NCBI GenBank assembly: GCA_002923375.1
Contig: BEIJ01000002.1
Span: 496,001-560,000 of the forward strand
DNA: 64,000 bases
Direction: 5' to 3'
DNA from: a bacterium HR33
Lineage (GTDB): Bacteria; Gemmatimonadota; Gemmatimonadetes; Gemmatimonadales; GWC2-71-9
A model generated the notes under the pieces. It saw only the letters and a list, made by a program, of their open reading frames with translations. It ran no database searches and was not told the DNA's origin. A program made the position numbers and the translations under genes. Below, in pieces: positions 1 through 7,639 of the stretch; the stretch's first letter is position 1, and every line of letters starts with the position of its first letter.

Positions 1-2
1 CG

Positions 3-737
3 CGAGCTGGCGGATCGGGTTTCTCGTTCGGGCTGTTCGCCGCCGCGGTAGCGGTTCACTTCCTGGCTCTGCTCTCCTATACGGTAAGCTTCGGTGAGCT
101 ACCCTTCAGGGCTCTGGCGGCTCAGCTGTCCTCTTTGGGGTTTTTCGTGGGGTTCCTTTCCCTCGCCATTCAGTGGCTCACCAGGGAGCGCGCGATAGCG
201 CTGATCTCGGCTCCGCTGGTGATCCTGCTTTTGGCCGGTGCGCTCACCCTGGGATTCGGCGCCGCGCCCGCGGCGAGGAGCGAGGGAGGGCCGTGGTTCG
301 TGTTGCATGGCGGAGCGAGTCTCTTGGGACTCGCTCTGATGGCGGTCGCGTTCGCCGCTTCGGCGCTTTATCTGTTGCAGCATCGCGAACTCAAGGCCCG
401 GCGATTCGGTGCTATCTTTCAGTCTCTGCCGCCGCTGGAGCAGCTGGACCGGCTCAACCACTTGGCGCTGCTGCTGGGATTCCCCACGCTCACTCTGGGG
501 ATCGTGTTGGGTGCGGCGTATCTGGGCCTGAGGCGGGCGGAGGGTGAGGGAATGCTGGTGGGCGCGGGGCATTTGGGCTGGGGTCTGGCTTCGTGGTTCA
601 TGCTCGGCGTTCTGGTGTTGGCCAGGGCGGCGCGCAGGCTAGGCGGGCGGCAGGCGGCGGTGGGATCGATAGTGCTCTTTGGGGTGATCGGCTTGGGCTA
701 TTTCTTGCTCATGCTTTGGGACACGTTGAGCGGGTAA
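3..737 (+). CDS. CcsA/HemX-like cytochrome c assembly membrane protein (5' end cut off)
   Basis: The frame is open from the window edge, so the true start lies upstream; the Leu codon at 135 is internal. The visible 244 residues form about six hydrophobic helices separated by short loops, with a periplasmic loop containing a WFVLHGG stretch. The pattern fits the cytochrome c assembly family (CcsA, ResC, HemX), which handles haem at the inner membrane. The gene stops 21 bp before hemA, the usual place for a HemX/CcsA gene, which supports a role in haem or cytochrome biogenesis. Whether it acts in cytochrome c maturation or in controlling HemA cannot be told from the fragment. Confidence 0.75.
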   Translation, partial: RAGGSGFSFGLFAAAVAVHFLALLSYTVSFGELPFRALAAQLSSLGFFVGFLSLAIQWLTRERAIALISAPLVILLLAGALTLGFGAAPAARSEGGPWFVLHGGASLLGLALMAVAFAASALYLLQHRELKARRFGAIFQSLPPLEQLDRLNHLALLLGFPTLTLGIVLGAAYLGLRRAEGEGMLVGAGHLGWGLASWFMLGVLVLARAARRLGGRQAAVGSIVLFGVIGLGYFLLMLWDTLSG

Positions 738-758
738 TTCGGGGCGATCGTTATCTAG

Positions 759-2054
759 ATGTCCATCACGGTAGTGGGGGTCAATCACCGCACGGCGCCT
801 CTCGAGGTCAGGGAGCGGCTCTACTGGCCGGCGGGAGAGGTTGCGGGAGTGCTGCGGGAGGTGACCTCTTCCGGGGCGCACGCGGTCTTGCTTTCGACCT
901 GCAATCGCACCGAGTTCTATTTGGCGGACGCGGTTCGCGATACGATGGACATCATTTGGGAGTTGGCCCGCAAGAGGATTCGGCAGCCGTTGGATCCTTA
1001 CGTCTATGTGCTTCGGGAGCGGGAGGCGGTAGTTCATCTGTTCCGGGTGGCGGCGGGTTTGGACTCCATGGTCTTGGGCGAGTCGCAAATTCAGGGTCAG
1101 GTTCGCGAGGCCTGGGAACTGGCCCGTCACTGTGCGGGTCCGGTATTGTCGCGTCTGTTTCAGAACGCTCTTACGGCGGGCGGGAGAGTTCGAGCGGAGA
1201 CCGCTCTGGGTGCAGGTGCTGCGTCGGTGCCGGCGGCGAGTGTGGAGGTGGCGCGGAAGATTTTCGGCGATCTTGCCGGGAGGCGGGCGTTGATACTCGG
1301 TTCCGGGGAGATGGCGGAGCTGGCGATGAGTTGTTTGGCTTCTGAGGGTGTGAGGTCGGTGATGGTTGCGCACCGGCAGCTGGAGCGGGCGATGGAGGTG
1401 GCGCAGCGGTTGGGCGGCAGGGCGGTGAGTTTCGAGGAGGCGTGGCCGCTTTTTGCAGAGGTCGATCTGGTGGTGGCGTCCACCGCGGCGCCCCATGCGG
1501 TGGTGCAGCGGGAGCAGGTGGCGGAGCACGTTGCGCGGCGGGACGGTCGCCCGCTTTGCATTTTGGACATAGCGGTGCCGCGGGACGTGGATCCGTCGGT
1601 GGGGAGCTTGGAGAACGTTTTTCTGTACGACATAGACGATCTGCAGGGAGTGGTGGCCGCCGGAGTGGGGAGGAGGCGGAGCGAGATACCGGCGGCGGAG
1701 CGGATCGTGGAGCAGGAGGCGGGATACTTTTGGAGTTGGTACACGGGCCGGGGTGCGCTGGATATAATCCGCGCCTTGCGGGAGCGTGCCGAGGAGGTGA
1801 GGCTTAGCGAGCTGGGGCACGCTATGAAGAAGTTGCGGGGCCTTTCGAACGAAGAGGCGGCGATAGTGGATCACCTTACGCGGGCGATCGTCAACAAGTT
1901 GCTGCACCTGCCTACGCGAAAGCTCAAAGAGGCGGCCGGGGACGGGATGGCCCGGGATTTGGGCGAGGCGGTGAGGGTGCTGTTCGGTTTGGAGGCTGGG
2001 TCTGGGGGGGGATCCGAATCCAAGGATCAATCGGAAGAAAAAGGAGCGTTTTGA
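759..2054 (+). CDS. hemA: Glutamyl-tRNA reductase
   Basis: Catalyses NADPH-dependent reduction of glutamyl-tRNA to glutamate-1-semialdehyde, the first committed step of C5 tetrapyrrole synthesis. The 431-residue protein has the family N-terminus (VGVNHRTAPLEVRE), the catalytic Cys48 in LLSTCNRTE, the GLDSMVLGESQIQGQV signature near residue 110, an NADPH-binding segment (LILGSGEMAELA) and a helical dimerisation tail ending in an acidic, Gly/Ser-rich stretch. Length is normal for HemA. It starts with ATG 21 bp after the CcsA-like gene and ends 3 bp before the epimerase gene, so these probably share a transcript. Confidence 0.96.
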   Translation: MSITVVGVNHRTAPLEVRERLYWPAGEVAGVLREVTSSGAHAVLLSTCNRTEFYLADAVRDTMDIIWELARKRIRQPLDPYVYVLREREAVVHLFRVAAGLDSMVLGESQIQGQVREAWELARHCAGPVLSRLFQNALTAGGRVRAETALGAGAASVPAASVEVARKIFGDLAGRRALILGSGEMAELAMSCLASEGVRSVMVAHRQLERAMEVAQRLGGRAVSFEEAWPLFAEVDLVVASTAAPHAVVQREQVAEHVARRDGRPLCILDIAVPRDVDPSVGSLENVFLYDIDDLQGVVAAGVGRRRSEIPAAERIVEQEAGYFWSWYTGRGALDIIRALRERAEEVRLSELGHAMKKLRGLSNEEAAIVDHLTRAIVNKLLHLPTRKLKEAAGDGMARDLGEAVRVLFGLEAGSGGGSESKDQSEEKGAF

Positions 2055-2057
2055 AAG

Positions 2058-3005
2058 GTGCCTAGGGTGCTGGTTACCGGGGGCGCCGGGTTCATCGGGT
2101 CCCACGTGGCGGAGGCGTATCTGGAGGCCGGCTGGGAGGTGACCGTTCTGGACGATCTTTCCACCGGGCGGCGGGAGAACGTGCCCCGGGGTGCGAGATT
2201 CGTCAAGGCGGACGTGGGAAGCGCCGAAGCTCGGCGCTTACTGGCGAGCGGAGATTTTGACGTTCTCAATCATCACGCGGCGCAGATGGACGTTCGGGTT
2301 TCGGTGAGCGATCCGCTGTTTGACGCCCGGGTGAATCTGCTGGGCTTGATCAACCTGCTGGAGGGGGTGCGCGAGGGGGGTGTGCGGCGGGTGGTGTTCG
2401 CTTCCTCTGGCGGGGTTATTTACGACGAAAACGCTCCGCTACCGCACCGGGAGACCGGGCGGAAGCTTCCGGTCTCGCCTTACGGTGTGAGCAAATTGGG
2501 TTCGGAGTACTACCTGGCGGCTTACGCCCGTTTGTACGGGATCGAAGTGGTCGCTCTTCGTTACGCCAACGTTTACGGGCCGCGGCAGAATCCCCACGGG
2601 GAAGCCGGGGTGGTGGCGATCTTCGGAGAGCGACTGCGTACCGGACGTCCCCTCACCGTTTTCGGCGACGGCTCGCAGACCAGGGATTACGTGTACGTGG
2701 GCGACGTGGCGCGGGCCAACTTGTCGGCTACTGTGTGGGCGGTATCGGACATAACCGAGGTTGACAGTTTCGCTTTCAACGTGGGAACCGGAGTGGAAAC
2801 CAGCGTGAACGATCTGGCCAGAAAGATGATTGCGGTTTCGGGTGTCGAGGTATCCATCGAGTACGCGCCCGCCCGCGCTGGCGAGCTCAAACGGAGCGCT
2901 TTGGACTGCGGCAAAGCTCTTCAGCTGTGGGGCTGGAAACCGGAGGTGACTTTGGAGGAAGGGCTCGGAAGGACCTACGAGTGGATCAGGGAGGCGGCGG
3001 CATGA
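2058..3005 (+). CDS. NAD-dependent epimerase/dehydratase (UDP-glucose 4-epimerase-like)
   Basis: Extended short-chain dehydrogenase of 315 residues, with the NAD-binding TGGAGFIGSH motif at residues 6-15 and a YGVSK motif carrying the catalytic Tyr and Lys. The downstream sequence (ANVYGPRQNPHGEAGVVAIF) is typical of UDP-sugar 4-epimerases such as GalE, so it probably interconverts UDP-hexoses for surface glycans. The substrate cannot be assigned. The GTG start lies 3 bp after hemA. The stop overlaps the tolQ start by 4 bp (ATGA), so it is cotranscribed and probably translationally coupled with the Tol-Pal operon. Confidence 0.88.
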   Translation: MPRVLVTGGAGFIGSHVAEAYLEAGWEVTVLDDLSTGRRENVPRGARFVKADVGSAEARRLLASGDFDVLNHHAAQMDVRVSVSDPLFDARVNLLGLINLLEGVREGGVRRVVFASSGGVIYDENAPLPHRETGRKLPVSPYGVSKLGSEYYLAAYARLYGIEVVALRYANVYGPRQNPHGEAGVVAIFGERLRTGRPLTVFGDGSQTRDYVYVGDVARANLSATVWAVSDITEVDSFAFNVGTGVETSVNDLARKMIAVSGVEVSIEYAPARAGELKRSALDCGKALQLWGWKPEVTLEEGLGRTYEWIREAAA

Positions 3006-3712
3006 TCCTGCAAGTGGGAAGGGCGGTACCGACCACCCCGTGGGAGCTGATTACTTACGGGAACTTGGCCACCAAAATCATTCTGGCGGTGCTAACGGCT
3101 TTTTCTCTTCTGAGCTGGTTTTTGATCGTGCTCAAGTGGTGGCAGTTCAGAAAGGTGCGCAAGCAGGCCGATCGGTTCTTCGACGCGCTGGAGCGCACCA
3201 CGCGGCTGGAGGAGGCTTATCATGCGGTGATGAAGCTTCCTCCCTCTCCCTACGGGCGGCTGCTGCGGGAAGGGATCAATTTCTTCTCCGAGCTTCGGCC
3301 CGGTTTGTTGCGGGAGCCGGAAGAGCAGCAGAAGCCGCTGACGGTGGCGCAGCTGGAGGCGATGCGGATGGTGCTGGCCAAGGAGGTATCGGCGGAACGG
3401 GACGCTATGGCCCGGTTTATACCCTGGCTGGCCACCATAGGTTCGGTGAGTCCGCTGTTGGGACTCTTGGGCACGGTGATCGGCGTGATGGACGCTTTCA
3501 TAGGGATCGCGATCGGAGGATCGGGAAACATATCGGCGGTGGCCCCGGGCGTGGCGGAGGCTTTGGTGACTACGGTTTTCGGACTGGCGGTGGCGATTCC
3601 CGCGGTGATCGGCTACAACCTCTTCGCCAATCGGCTGGGCCTGTTTGCCGGTGAGCTGGAGGGGTTCGCCCACGAGATCATAGGAGCCATGGCCCGGGAA
3701 GGGAGGGTTTGA
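3002..3712 (+). CDS. tolQ: TolQ/ExbB proton-channel protein
   Basis: Inner-membrane subunit that forms, with TolR, the proton-motive-force motor driving TolA and outer-membrane constriction. The 236 residues show the three expected membrane segments: about 22-46, then 140-165 (IPWLATIGSVSPLLGLLGTV) and 183-208 (EALVTTVFGLAVAIPAVIGY), with a cytoplasmic loop between the first two. The ATG at 3002 is preferred to an upstream in-frame start inside the epimerase gene because it gives the 4-bp overlap seen at other junctions of this operon. First gene of a tolQ-tolR-tolA-tolB-pal-cpoB order. Confidence 0.93.
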   Translation: MILQVGRAVPTTPWELITYGNLATKIILAVLTAFSLLSWFLIVLKWWQFRKVRKQADRFFDALERTTRLEEAYHAVMKLPPSPYGRLLREGINFFSELRPGLLREPEEQQKPLTVAQLEAMRMVLAKEVSAERDAMARFIPWLATIGSVSPLLGLLGTVIGVMDAFIGIAIGGSGNISAVAPGVAEALVTTVFGLAVAIPAVIGYNLFANRLGLFAGELEGFAHEIIGAMAREGRV

Positions 3713-3714
3713 AG

Positions 3715-4137
3715 ATGGCCAAGGGCGGGCTGCGGGGGCATGGAGAGTTGCCGCTGGAGGGCGGCATCAACGTCACCTCTTTGGTGGACGTTGCTTTCGT
3801 GCTGCTCATCATTTTCATGATCACCGCTCCCATCATGCAGGGGGGCGTGGACGTCCAGCTGCCGCGAGCGGAGGCTCGCCCGCTCCAGCCCAAGGAGGGT
3901 CTGGTGATATCGGTGGATCGGGAAGGGAGGATCTACGTGGACGAGAGTCCGCTTTCCTACGAGGATTTCCGGGCCACTTTCGCGGCGATAGTGCGCCGCA
4001 GGAACCCGAGCGGGGTATATCTAAGGGCGGACGAGCGGGCGATGTACGGCCAAGTGGTGAGGGTGCTAGCGGTGATTCAGGCGGCTGGGATCAACGAGGT
4101 AGGCCTGGTAGCGGAGTCGGAGGAGATAGTGCGGTGA
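3715..4137 (+). CDS. tolR: TolR/ExbD stator protein
   Basis: Biopolymer-transport ExbD/TolR family, 140 residues: a short cytoplasmic tail, one membrane helix at about 18-41 with the conserved functional Asp25 (TSLVDVAFVLLIIFMI), and a periplasmic domain. With TolQ it couples proton flow to movement of TolA. The ATG at 3715 is taken as the start, with a GGGAGGG ribosome site at 3701-3707; a TTG at 3709 is an alternative. The 3' end overlaps the next gene by 4 bp (GTGA). Confidence 0.92.
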   Translation: MAKGGLRGHGELPLEGGINVTSLVDVAFVLLIIFMITAPIMQGGVDVQLPRAEARPLQPKEGLVISVDREGRIYVDESPLSYEDFRATFAAIVRRRNPSGVYLRADERAMYGQVVRVLAVIQAAGINEVGLVAESEEIVR

Positions 4138-4841
4138 TCGGACCGCGGGTGAGGCGCCATCGTCTCGCGCGCAGGCAGCAGGGTACCGGGATTGCGGCCA
4201 TGGGCACCCTGGTGGTGCACCTTGCGGCGGGCGGGGTGTTGTTCTCCAAAACTCCGAGCCGCGCGCCCCAAGTTCCCGTGTATCGGGTGGAACTGGTAGC
4301 CGCACCGCGGCCGCGGCCGGAAGAGCGGCGGGCTCCGGAAGTCTTGCAGCGGCCGGCGGAGACCAGCCCTGCGGTGCCTACCAGGAGACCGCCGCGCCGG
4401 CCTACCGTGTCGCCGGAACGGCCGCCCCGGGAGGCGCAACCGATGGAACGGGAGCCTGCACCTCGGACCACGCCGCCGGAACCTCCCGCAGCGGAGGCCA
4501 CGCCTTCTACCGGAGCGGACCCGGGGACGGTGAAGATCGAGGGGATAGCCTTCCCCTACCCGGAGTACCTGCGCAACATCGTGGCCGAAGTTTACCGGCG
4601 CTGGCACCGGCCTGCGGGGGATGCGGCGCTGGAGGCTGAGATCCTCTTTTTCATTCACCGGGACGGGTCGATCAGCAATCTTCAATTTGTAAAGCGGTCG
4701 GGGAACTTCGCCTTTGACCTCGAAGCCCAAGGGGCCATCGAGGCGGCGGGTAACGCGCGCGCTTTCGGGCCGCTGCCCGAGGGATATCCCGCCGACGTGC
4801 TGCCGGTGAGCTTTTTCTTCAACCCTAGAACTTTAAGGTAG
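4134..4841 (+). CDS. tolA: TolA/TonB-type energy transducer
   Basis: A 235-residue protein with a positively charged cytoplasmic N-terminus, one membrane anchor at about 20-38, a long periplasmic stretch rich in Pro, Arg and Glu (about 45-125), and a C-terminal TonB/TolA-like domain (about 135-235: EVYRRWHRPAGD, then ILFFIHRDGSISNLQFVKRSG). Sequence alone would allow TonB, but the position between tolR and tolB points to the TolA role: linking the TolQR motor to Pal and TolB across the periplasm. The GTG start overlaps the tolR stop. No coiled-coil domain of the enterobacterial TolA kind is present. Confidence 0.85.
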   Translation: MIGPRVRRHRLARRQQGTGIAAMGTLVVHLAAGGVLFSKTPSRAPQVPVYRVELVAAPRPRPEERRAPEVLQRPAETSPAVPTRRPPRRPTVSPERPPREAQPMEREPAPRTTPPEPPAAEATPSTGADPGTVKIEGIAFPYPEYLRNIVAEVYRRWHRPAGDAALEAEILFFIHRDGSISNLQFVKRSGNFAFDLEAQGAIEAAGNARAFGPLPEGYPADVLPVSFFFNPRTLR

Positions 4842-4847
4842 ACCAGG

Positions 4848-6194
4848 ATGCGCTTCTTCAGATCGGCGGGGTGGCTGTTGCTGTTAGCCTCTGCCGCGGG
4901 TAGCGCGGAGTCGCAAGACACCGTCCGGCGGCCTTTGGAGCAGGGGGTCCGAGTGGGGATTACCTACACGCCCGGTCTGAGGCCCGGGATGTTGGTGCTG
5001 GGAGGTCCTCGCTCGGAACTTTTGGATTCGGTGCGGGCGATCATAGCGCGGGATCTGGATTTCAGCGACCGCTTCGAAATGATAACCCTGCCCGGAGCCG
5101 ATTCCCTGGCGCTCACCGTCGGGGCGGACGCCGGCGGGGGCTCGTTCGTCAATTATCCCTTGTACCGCGCCTTGGGAGCCGACTATGCGGTGAACGTCTC
5201 GGTGGGAGCGGATTCGGGGCTGTTGGTTACGGTTTACGATGTGACGGGCCAGGGGGTGCGCCGGGTGATCCCGCTGGCGGTGCGGGATGTCAATCAGCCG
5301 GGTTTTAGGATGGCGGTTCACCGGGTGAGTGACGAGGTGGTTCGGGCGGCTGCAGGTGCCCCGGGAATCGCTGCCACTCGGCTTCTGGTGATCCAGCACG
5401 GGAGGGTATGGCGGATCGATTCCGACGGGGCGGATGCGGTCCCGGTCTCTCCGCCGGGGGTGAACGCGATGTCTCCGGCGTGGGCTCCGGACGGGCGGCG
5501 TTTTGTGTACACCGAGTTCTCCGAGGGCGCCGGGCGCATTTATCTCCAGGATCTCCAAACCGGGCGGCGCGAGCTGATCGCTCCCACGGCGCAATGGCTC
5601 AACTACGCCGCCAGTTTCTCTCCCGACGGGCGTATCATAGCGTTTACCCGATCGAACGAAGAAGGAACCGATATCTTCTCTTACAACTTGGCGGAGAACT
5701 GCTGTCTCCAGCGCTTGACGGCCGGGCGTTTTTCGGATAACCTGTCTCCGGCTTTCAGCCCGGACGGTCGCAGGATCGTTTTTTCTTCGACCCGTCCCGG
5801 CTTGCCCCAGATATACGTGATGTCGGCGGACGGGACGGGGCAGGAGCTGTTTGCACCTTACGATTACGGAGTTACCGGAGCGTCGCACGCTCCTGAGTGG
5901 TCGCCGGACGGACTTCACATCGCGTTTCACCGGGAGATAGCCGGCAACCCGCAGGTATTCGTGATGGACGTTGCGACGCGATCGGTGCGGCAGCTCACCA
6001 GCGCCGGGCGGAACGAGGATCCCACTTGGGCGCCCGACGGGAGGCACTTGGCGTTCGTTTCCACCCGTACGGGGTCGCGCCAGGTGTGGGTGATAGATTT
6101 GGATACGGGCAGAGTGAGGCAGTTGACCAGATTGGGAGAGGCCAGGCTCCCCGCCTGGTCTCCCAGGATTCCTCAAGAGGGCGCTAACCCATGA
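4848..6194 (+). CDS. tolB: Periplasmic beta-propeller protein TolB
   Basis: TolB binds Pal and TolA in the periplasm. The 448-residue product has a signal peptide (about 1-22, WLLLLASAAGSAESQ), an N-terminal alpha/beta domain and a C-terminal propeller with at least five PD40-type repeats, seen as APDGRRFVYTE, SPDGRIIAFTRS, SPDGRRIVFSSTR, SPDGLHIAFHR and APDGRHLAFVSTR. Length agrees with the family. It starts 6 bp after tolA and overlaps pal by 4 bp. Confidence 0.94.
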   Translation: MRFFRSAGWLLLLASAAGSAESQDTVRRPLEQGVRVGITYTPGLRPGMLVLGGPRSELLDSVRAIIARDLDFSDRFEMITLPGADSLALTVGADAGGGSFVNYPLYRALGADYAVNVSVGADSGLLVTVYDVTGQGVRRVIPLAVRDVNQPGFRMAVHRVSDEVVRAAAGAPGIAATRLLVIQHGRVWRIDSDGADAVPVSPPGVNAMSPAWAPDGRRFVYTEFSEGAGRIYLQDLQTGRRELIAPTAQWLNYAASFSPDGRIIAFTRSNEEGTDIFSYNLAENCCLQRLTAGRFSDNLSPAFSPDGRRIVFSSTRPGLPQIYVMSADGTGQELFAPYDYGVTGASHAPEWSPDGLHIAFHREIAGNPQVFVMDVATRSVRQLTSAGRNEDPTWAPDGRHLAFVSTRTGSRQVWVIDLDTGRVRQLTRLGEARLPAWSPRIPQEGANP

Positions 6195-6841
6195 ACCGTG
6201 GAGTGACCATGAGAGTGACGCTTACTATCGGAGCTGCGGTGATTCTCACGGCTGCTGCAGCGTGCGGCGGCGGTCCGCCGCCTCCCCCTCCGGGTCCGGA
6301 TCCGGATTCTCTGGCTCGGATCGAAGCGGCCCGGCGGGATTCCATTGCTCGGGAGCAGGCCCGGCGCGACAGTATCGAGCGGGCGCGCCGTGCCGAGGAG
6401 GAGCGCTTGCGCCGGGCGAGGGAAGACTCTCTGGCCAGAGTCCGTGCGGAGACCGAGGCGGTAAGAGCGATCGTAGCCGAGATGATCAACTTCGATTTCG
6501 ACCGCTCGGATATCCGGCCGGGGCGCGATACCGAAGTGCTGGAGCGGAAGCTTCAGGTCTTGAACGCCAATCCCAATCTCCGGATCGAGATCGTGGGTCA
6601 CTGTGACGAGCGCGGTTCGGACGAGTACAATTTGGCGCTCGGCAACCGGCGGGCTTTGGCGGCCAAGCAGTGGCTGGTGAGCCGGGGGATTTCGCCCGAT
6701 CGGATTACCACCAGGTCCATGGGCGAGGAACAACCTCTGGATCCGGGACACAACGAAGAGGCCTGGGCCAAGAACCGGCGGGCTGAGTTTATCATCACCG
6801 CCGGTGGGGATGTGCTCAGGCGGCCGCCGGGCATGATGTGA
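6191..6841 (+). CDS. pal: Peptidoglycan-associated lipoprotein
   Basis: Outer-membrane lipoprotein that ties the envelope to peptidoglycan. There is a lipoprotein signal with the modified Cys25 in the TAAAAC lipobox, then a run of prolines, an Arg/Glu-rich charged helix (about 40-95) and a C-terminal OmpA-like domain (about 100-205). The OmpA domain carries FDFDRSDIRP and the peptidoglycan-binding segment GHCDERGSDEYNLALGNRRA. The charged helix is longer than in E. coli Pal. The first ATG (6191) overlaps tolB; an ATG at 6209 would also keep the signal peptide. Confidence 0.94.
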   Translation: MNRGVTMRVTLTIGAAVILTAAAACGGGPPPPPPGPDPDSLARIEAARRDSIAREQARRDSIERARRAEEERLRRAREDSLARVRAETEAVRAIVAEMINFDFDRSDIRPGRDTEVLERKLQVLNANPNLRIEIVGHCDERGSDEYNLALGNRRALAAKQWLVSRGISPDRITTRSMGEEQPLDPGHNEEAWAKNRRAEFIITAGGDVLRRPPGMM

Positions 6842-7605
6842 CGCGGCTGTTTTTGGCGGCCTGCGGTGCTGTCCTGCTGAGTGGTTGTGCGCTCAAGGGG
6901 GACGTGCGGCGGGTCGAGAATCAGCTGATACAGATGAGGCAGGAAGCAGCCCGCGCCGATTCGGCGCGGGCTGCGCAGCTGGCCGAGCTGATAGGTCAGA
7001 TAGCGGCCCTGCAAGAGACTCTGCTGGACTCCCTCGCGGCCCAGCAGCGGCGGCTGGCGATGTTCGAAGGCGCCATCCGAGGAGATCTCACCGAAGTGCA
7101 ACGCCAGCTGGTCCAGGTACAGGAGCTTACCGGACAGAGCCAGCAGCGGCTGGCGGAGTTGCGCAGCCAGCTGGAGCAACGGGCTCGCCAGCTGGGTGCG
7201 GCGGGTGCCGGGGGGGATACCGTATCCTCGGGCCAGCCGGGTCCGGAAGAATTGTACCAGTTGGCGGTGCGGCAGCTGAACGCGGGCAGCTTTCAGACGG
7301 CAAGGGCCGCCTTGTATCGACTTCTGGAGCTGTATCCCAAACACGATCGCGCAGCCGATGCCTGGTTCCAAGTGGGGGAGAGCTGGATCGGGACCAACGG
7401 CGATTCGGCGGCGGCTGCCTACGAGCGGGTGGCGCGGGAGTTTCCCGATTCTCCGCGGGCTCCGGCGGCGCTGTACAAGCTCGGAGTGCTGGCCGAGCAG
7501 CGGGGGGACCTCAACGCAGCGAGAATGTATTACAATCGGGTGGTGGCGGGTTATCCCCGCTCGGAGGAAGCGCAGCTAGCCCGGGCCAAGCTCCAGGGTC
7601 GCTGA
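6838..7605 (+). CDS. cpoB: Tol-Pal system TPR protein CpoB/YbgF (lipoprotein form)
   Basis: CpoB coordinates Tol-Pal with peptidoglycan synthesis during constriction. The 255-residue protein has a lipobox (LLSGC, Cys17), a Gln/Ala-rich coiled coil (about 20-120) of the type that trimerises YbgF, and a C-terminal tetratricopeptide domain (about 138-255) with AVRQLNAGSFQTARAALYRL and ALYKLGVLAEQRGDLNAARM. The lipid anchor is unusual, since E. coli CpoB is a soluble periplasmic protein. The GTG start overlaps pal by 4 bp. It closes the Tol-Pal operon; 34 bp follow before tatC. Confidence 0.9.
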   Translation: MTRLFLAACGAVLLSGCALKGDVRRVENQLIQMRQEAARADSARAAQLAELIGQIAALQETLLDSLAAQQRRLAMFEGAIRGDLTEVQRQLVQVQELTGQSQQRLAELRSQLEQRARQLGAAGAGGDTVSSGQPGPEELYQLAVRQLNAGSFQTARAALYRLLELYPKHDRAADAWFQVGESWIGTNGDSAAAAYERVAREFPDSPRAPAALYKLGVLAEQRGDLNAARMYYNRVVAGYPRSEEAQLARAKLQGR

Positions 7606-7639
7606 CCGACCGCCTCCGGCGGCGCCCGTCTTCGATCCC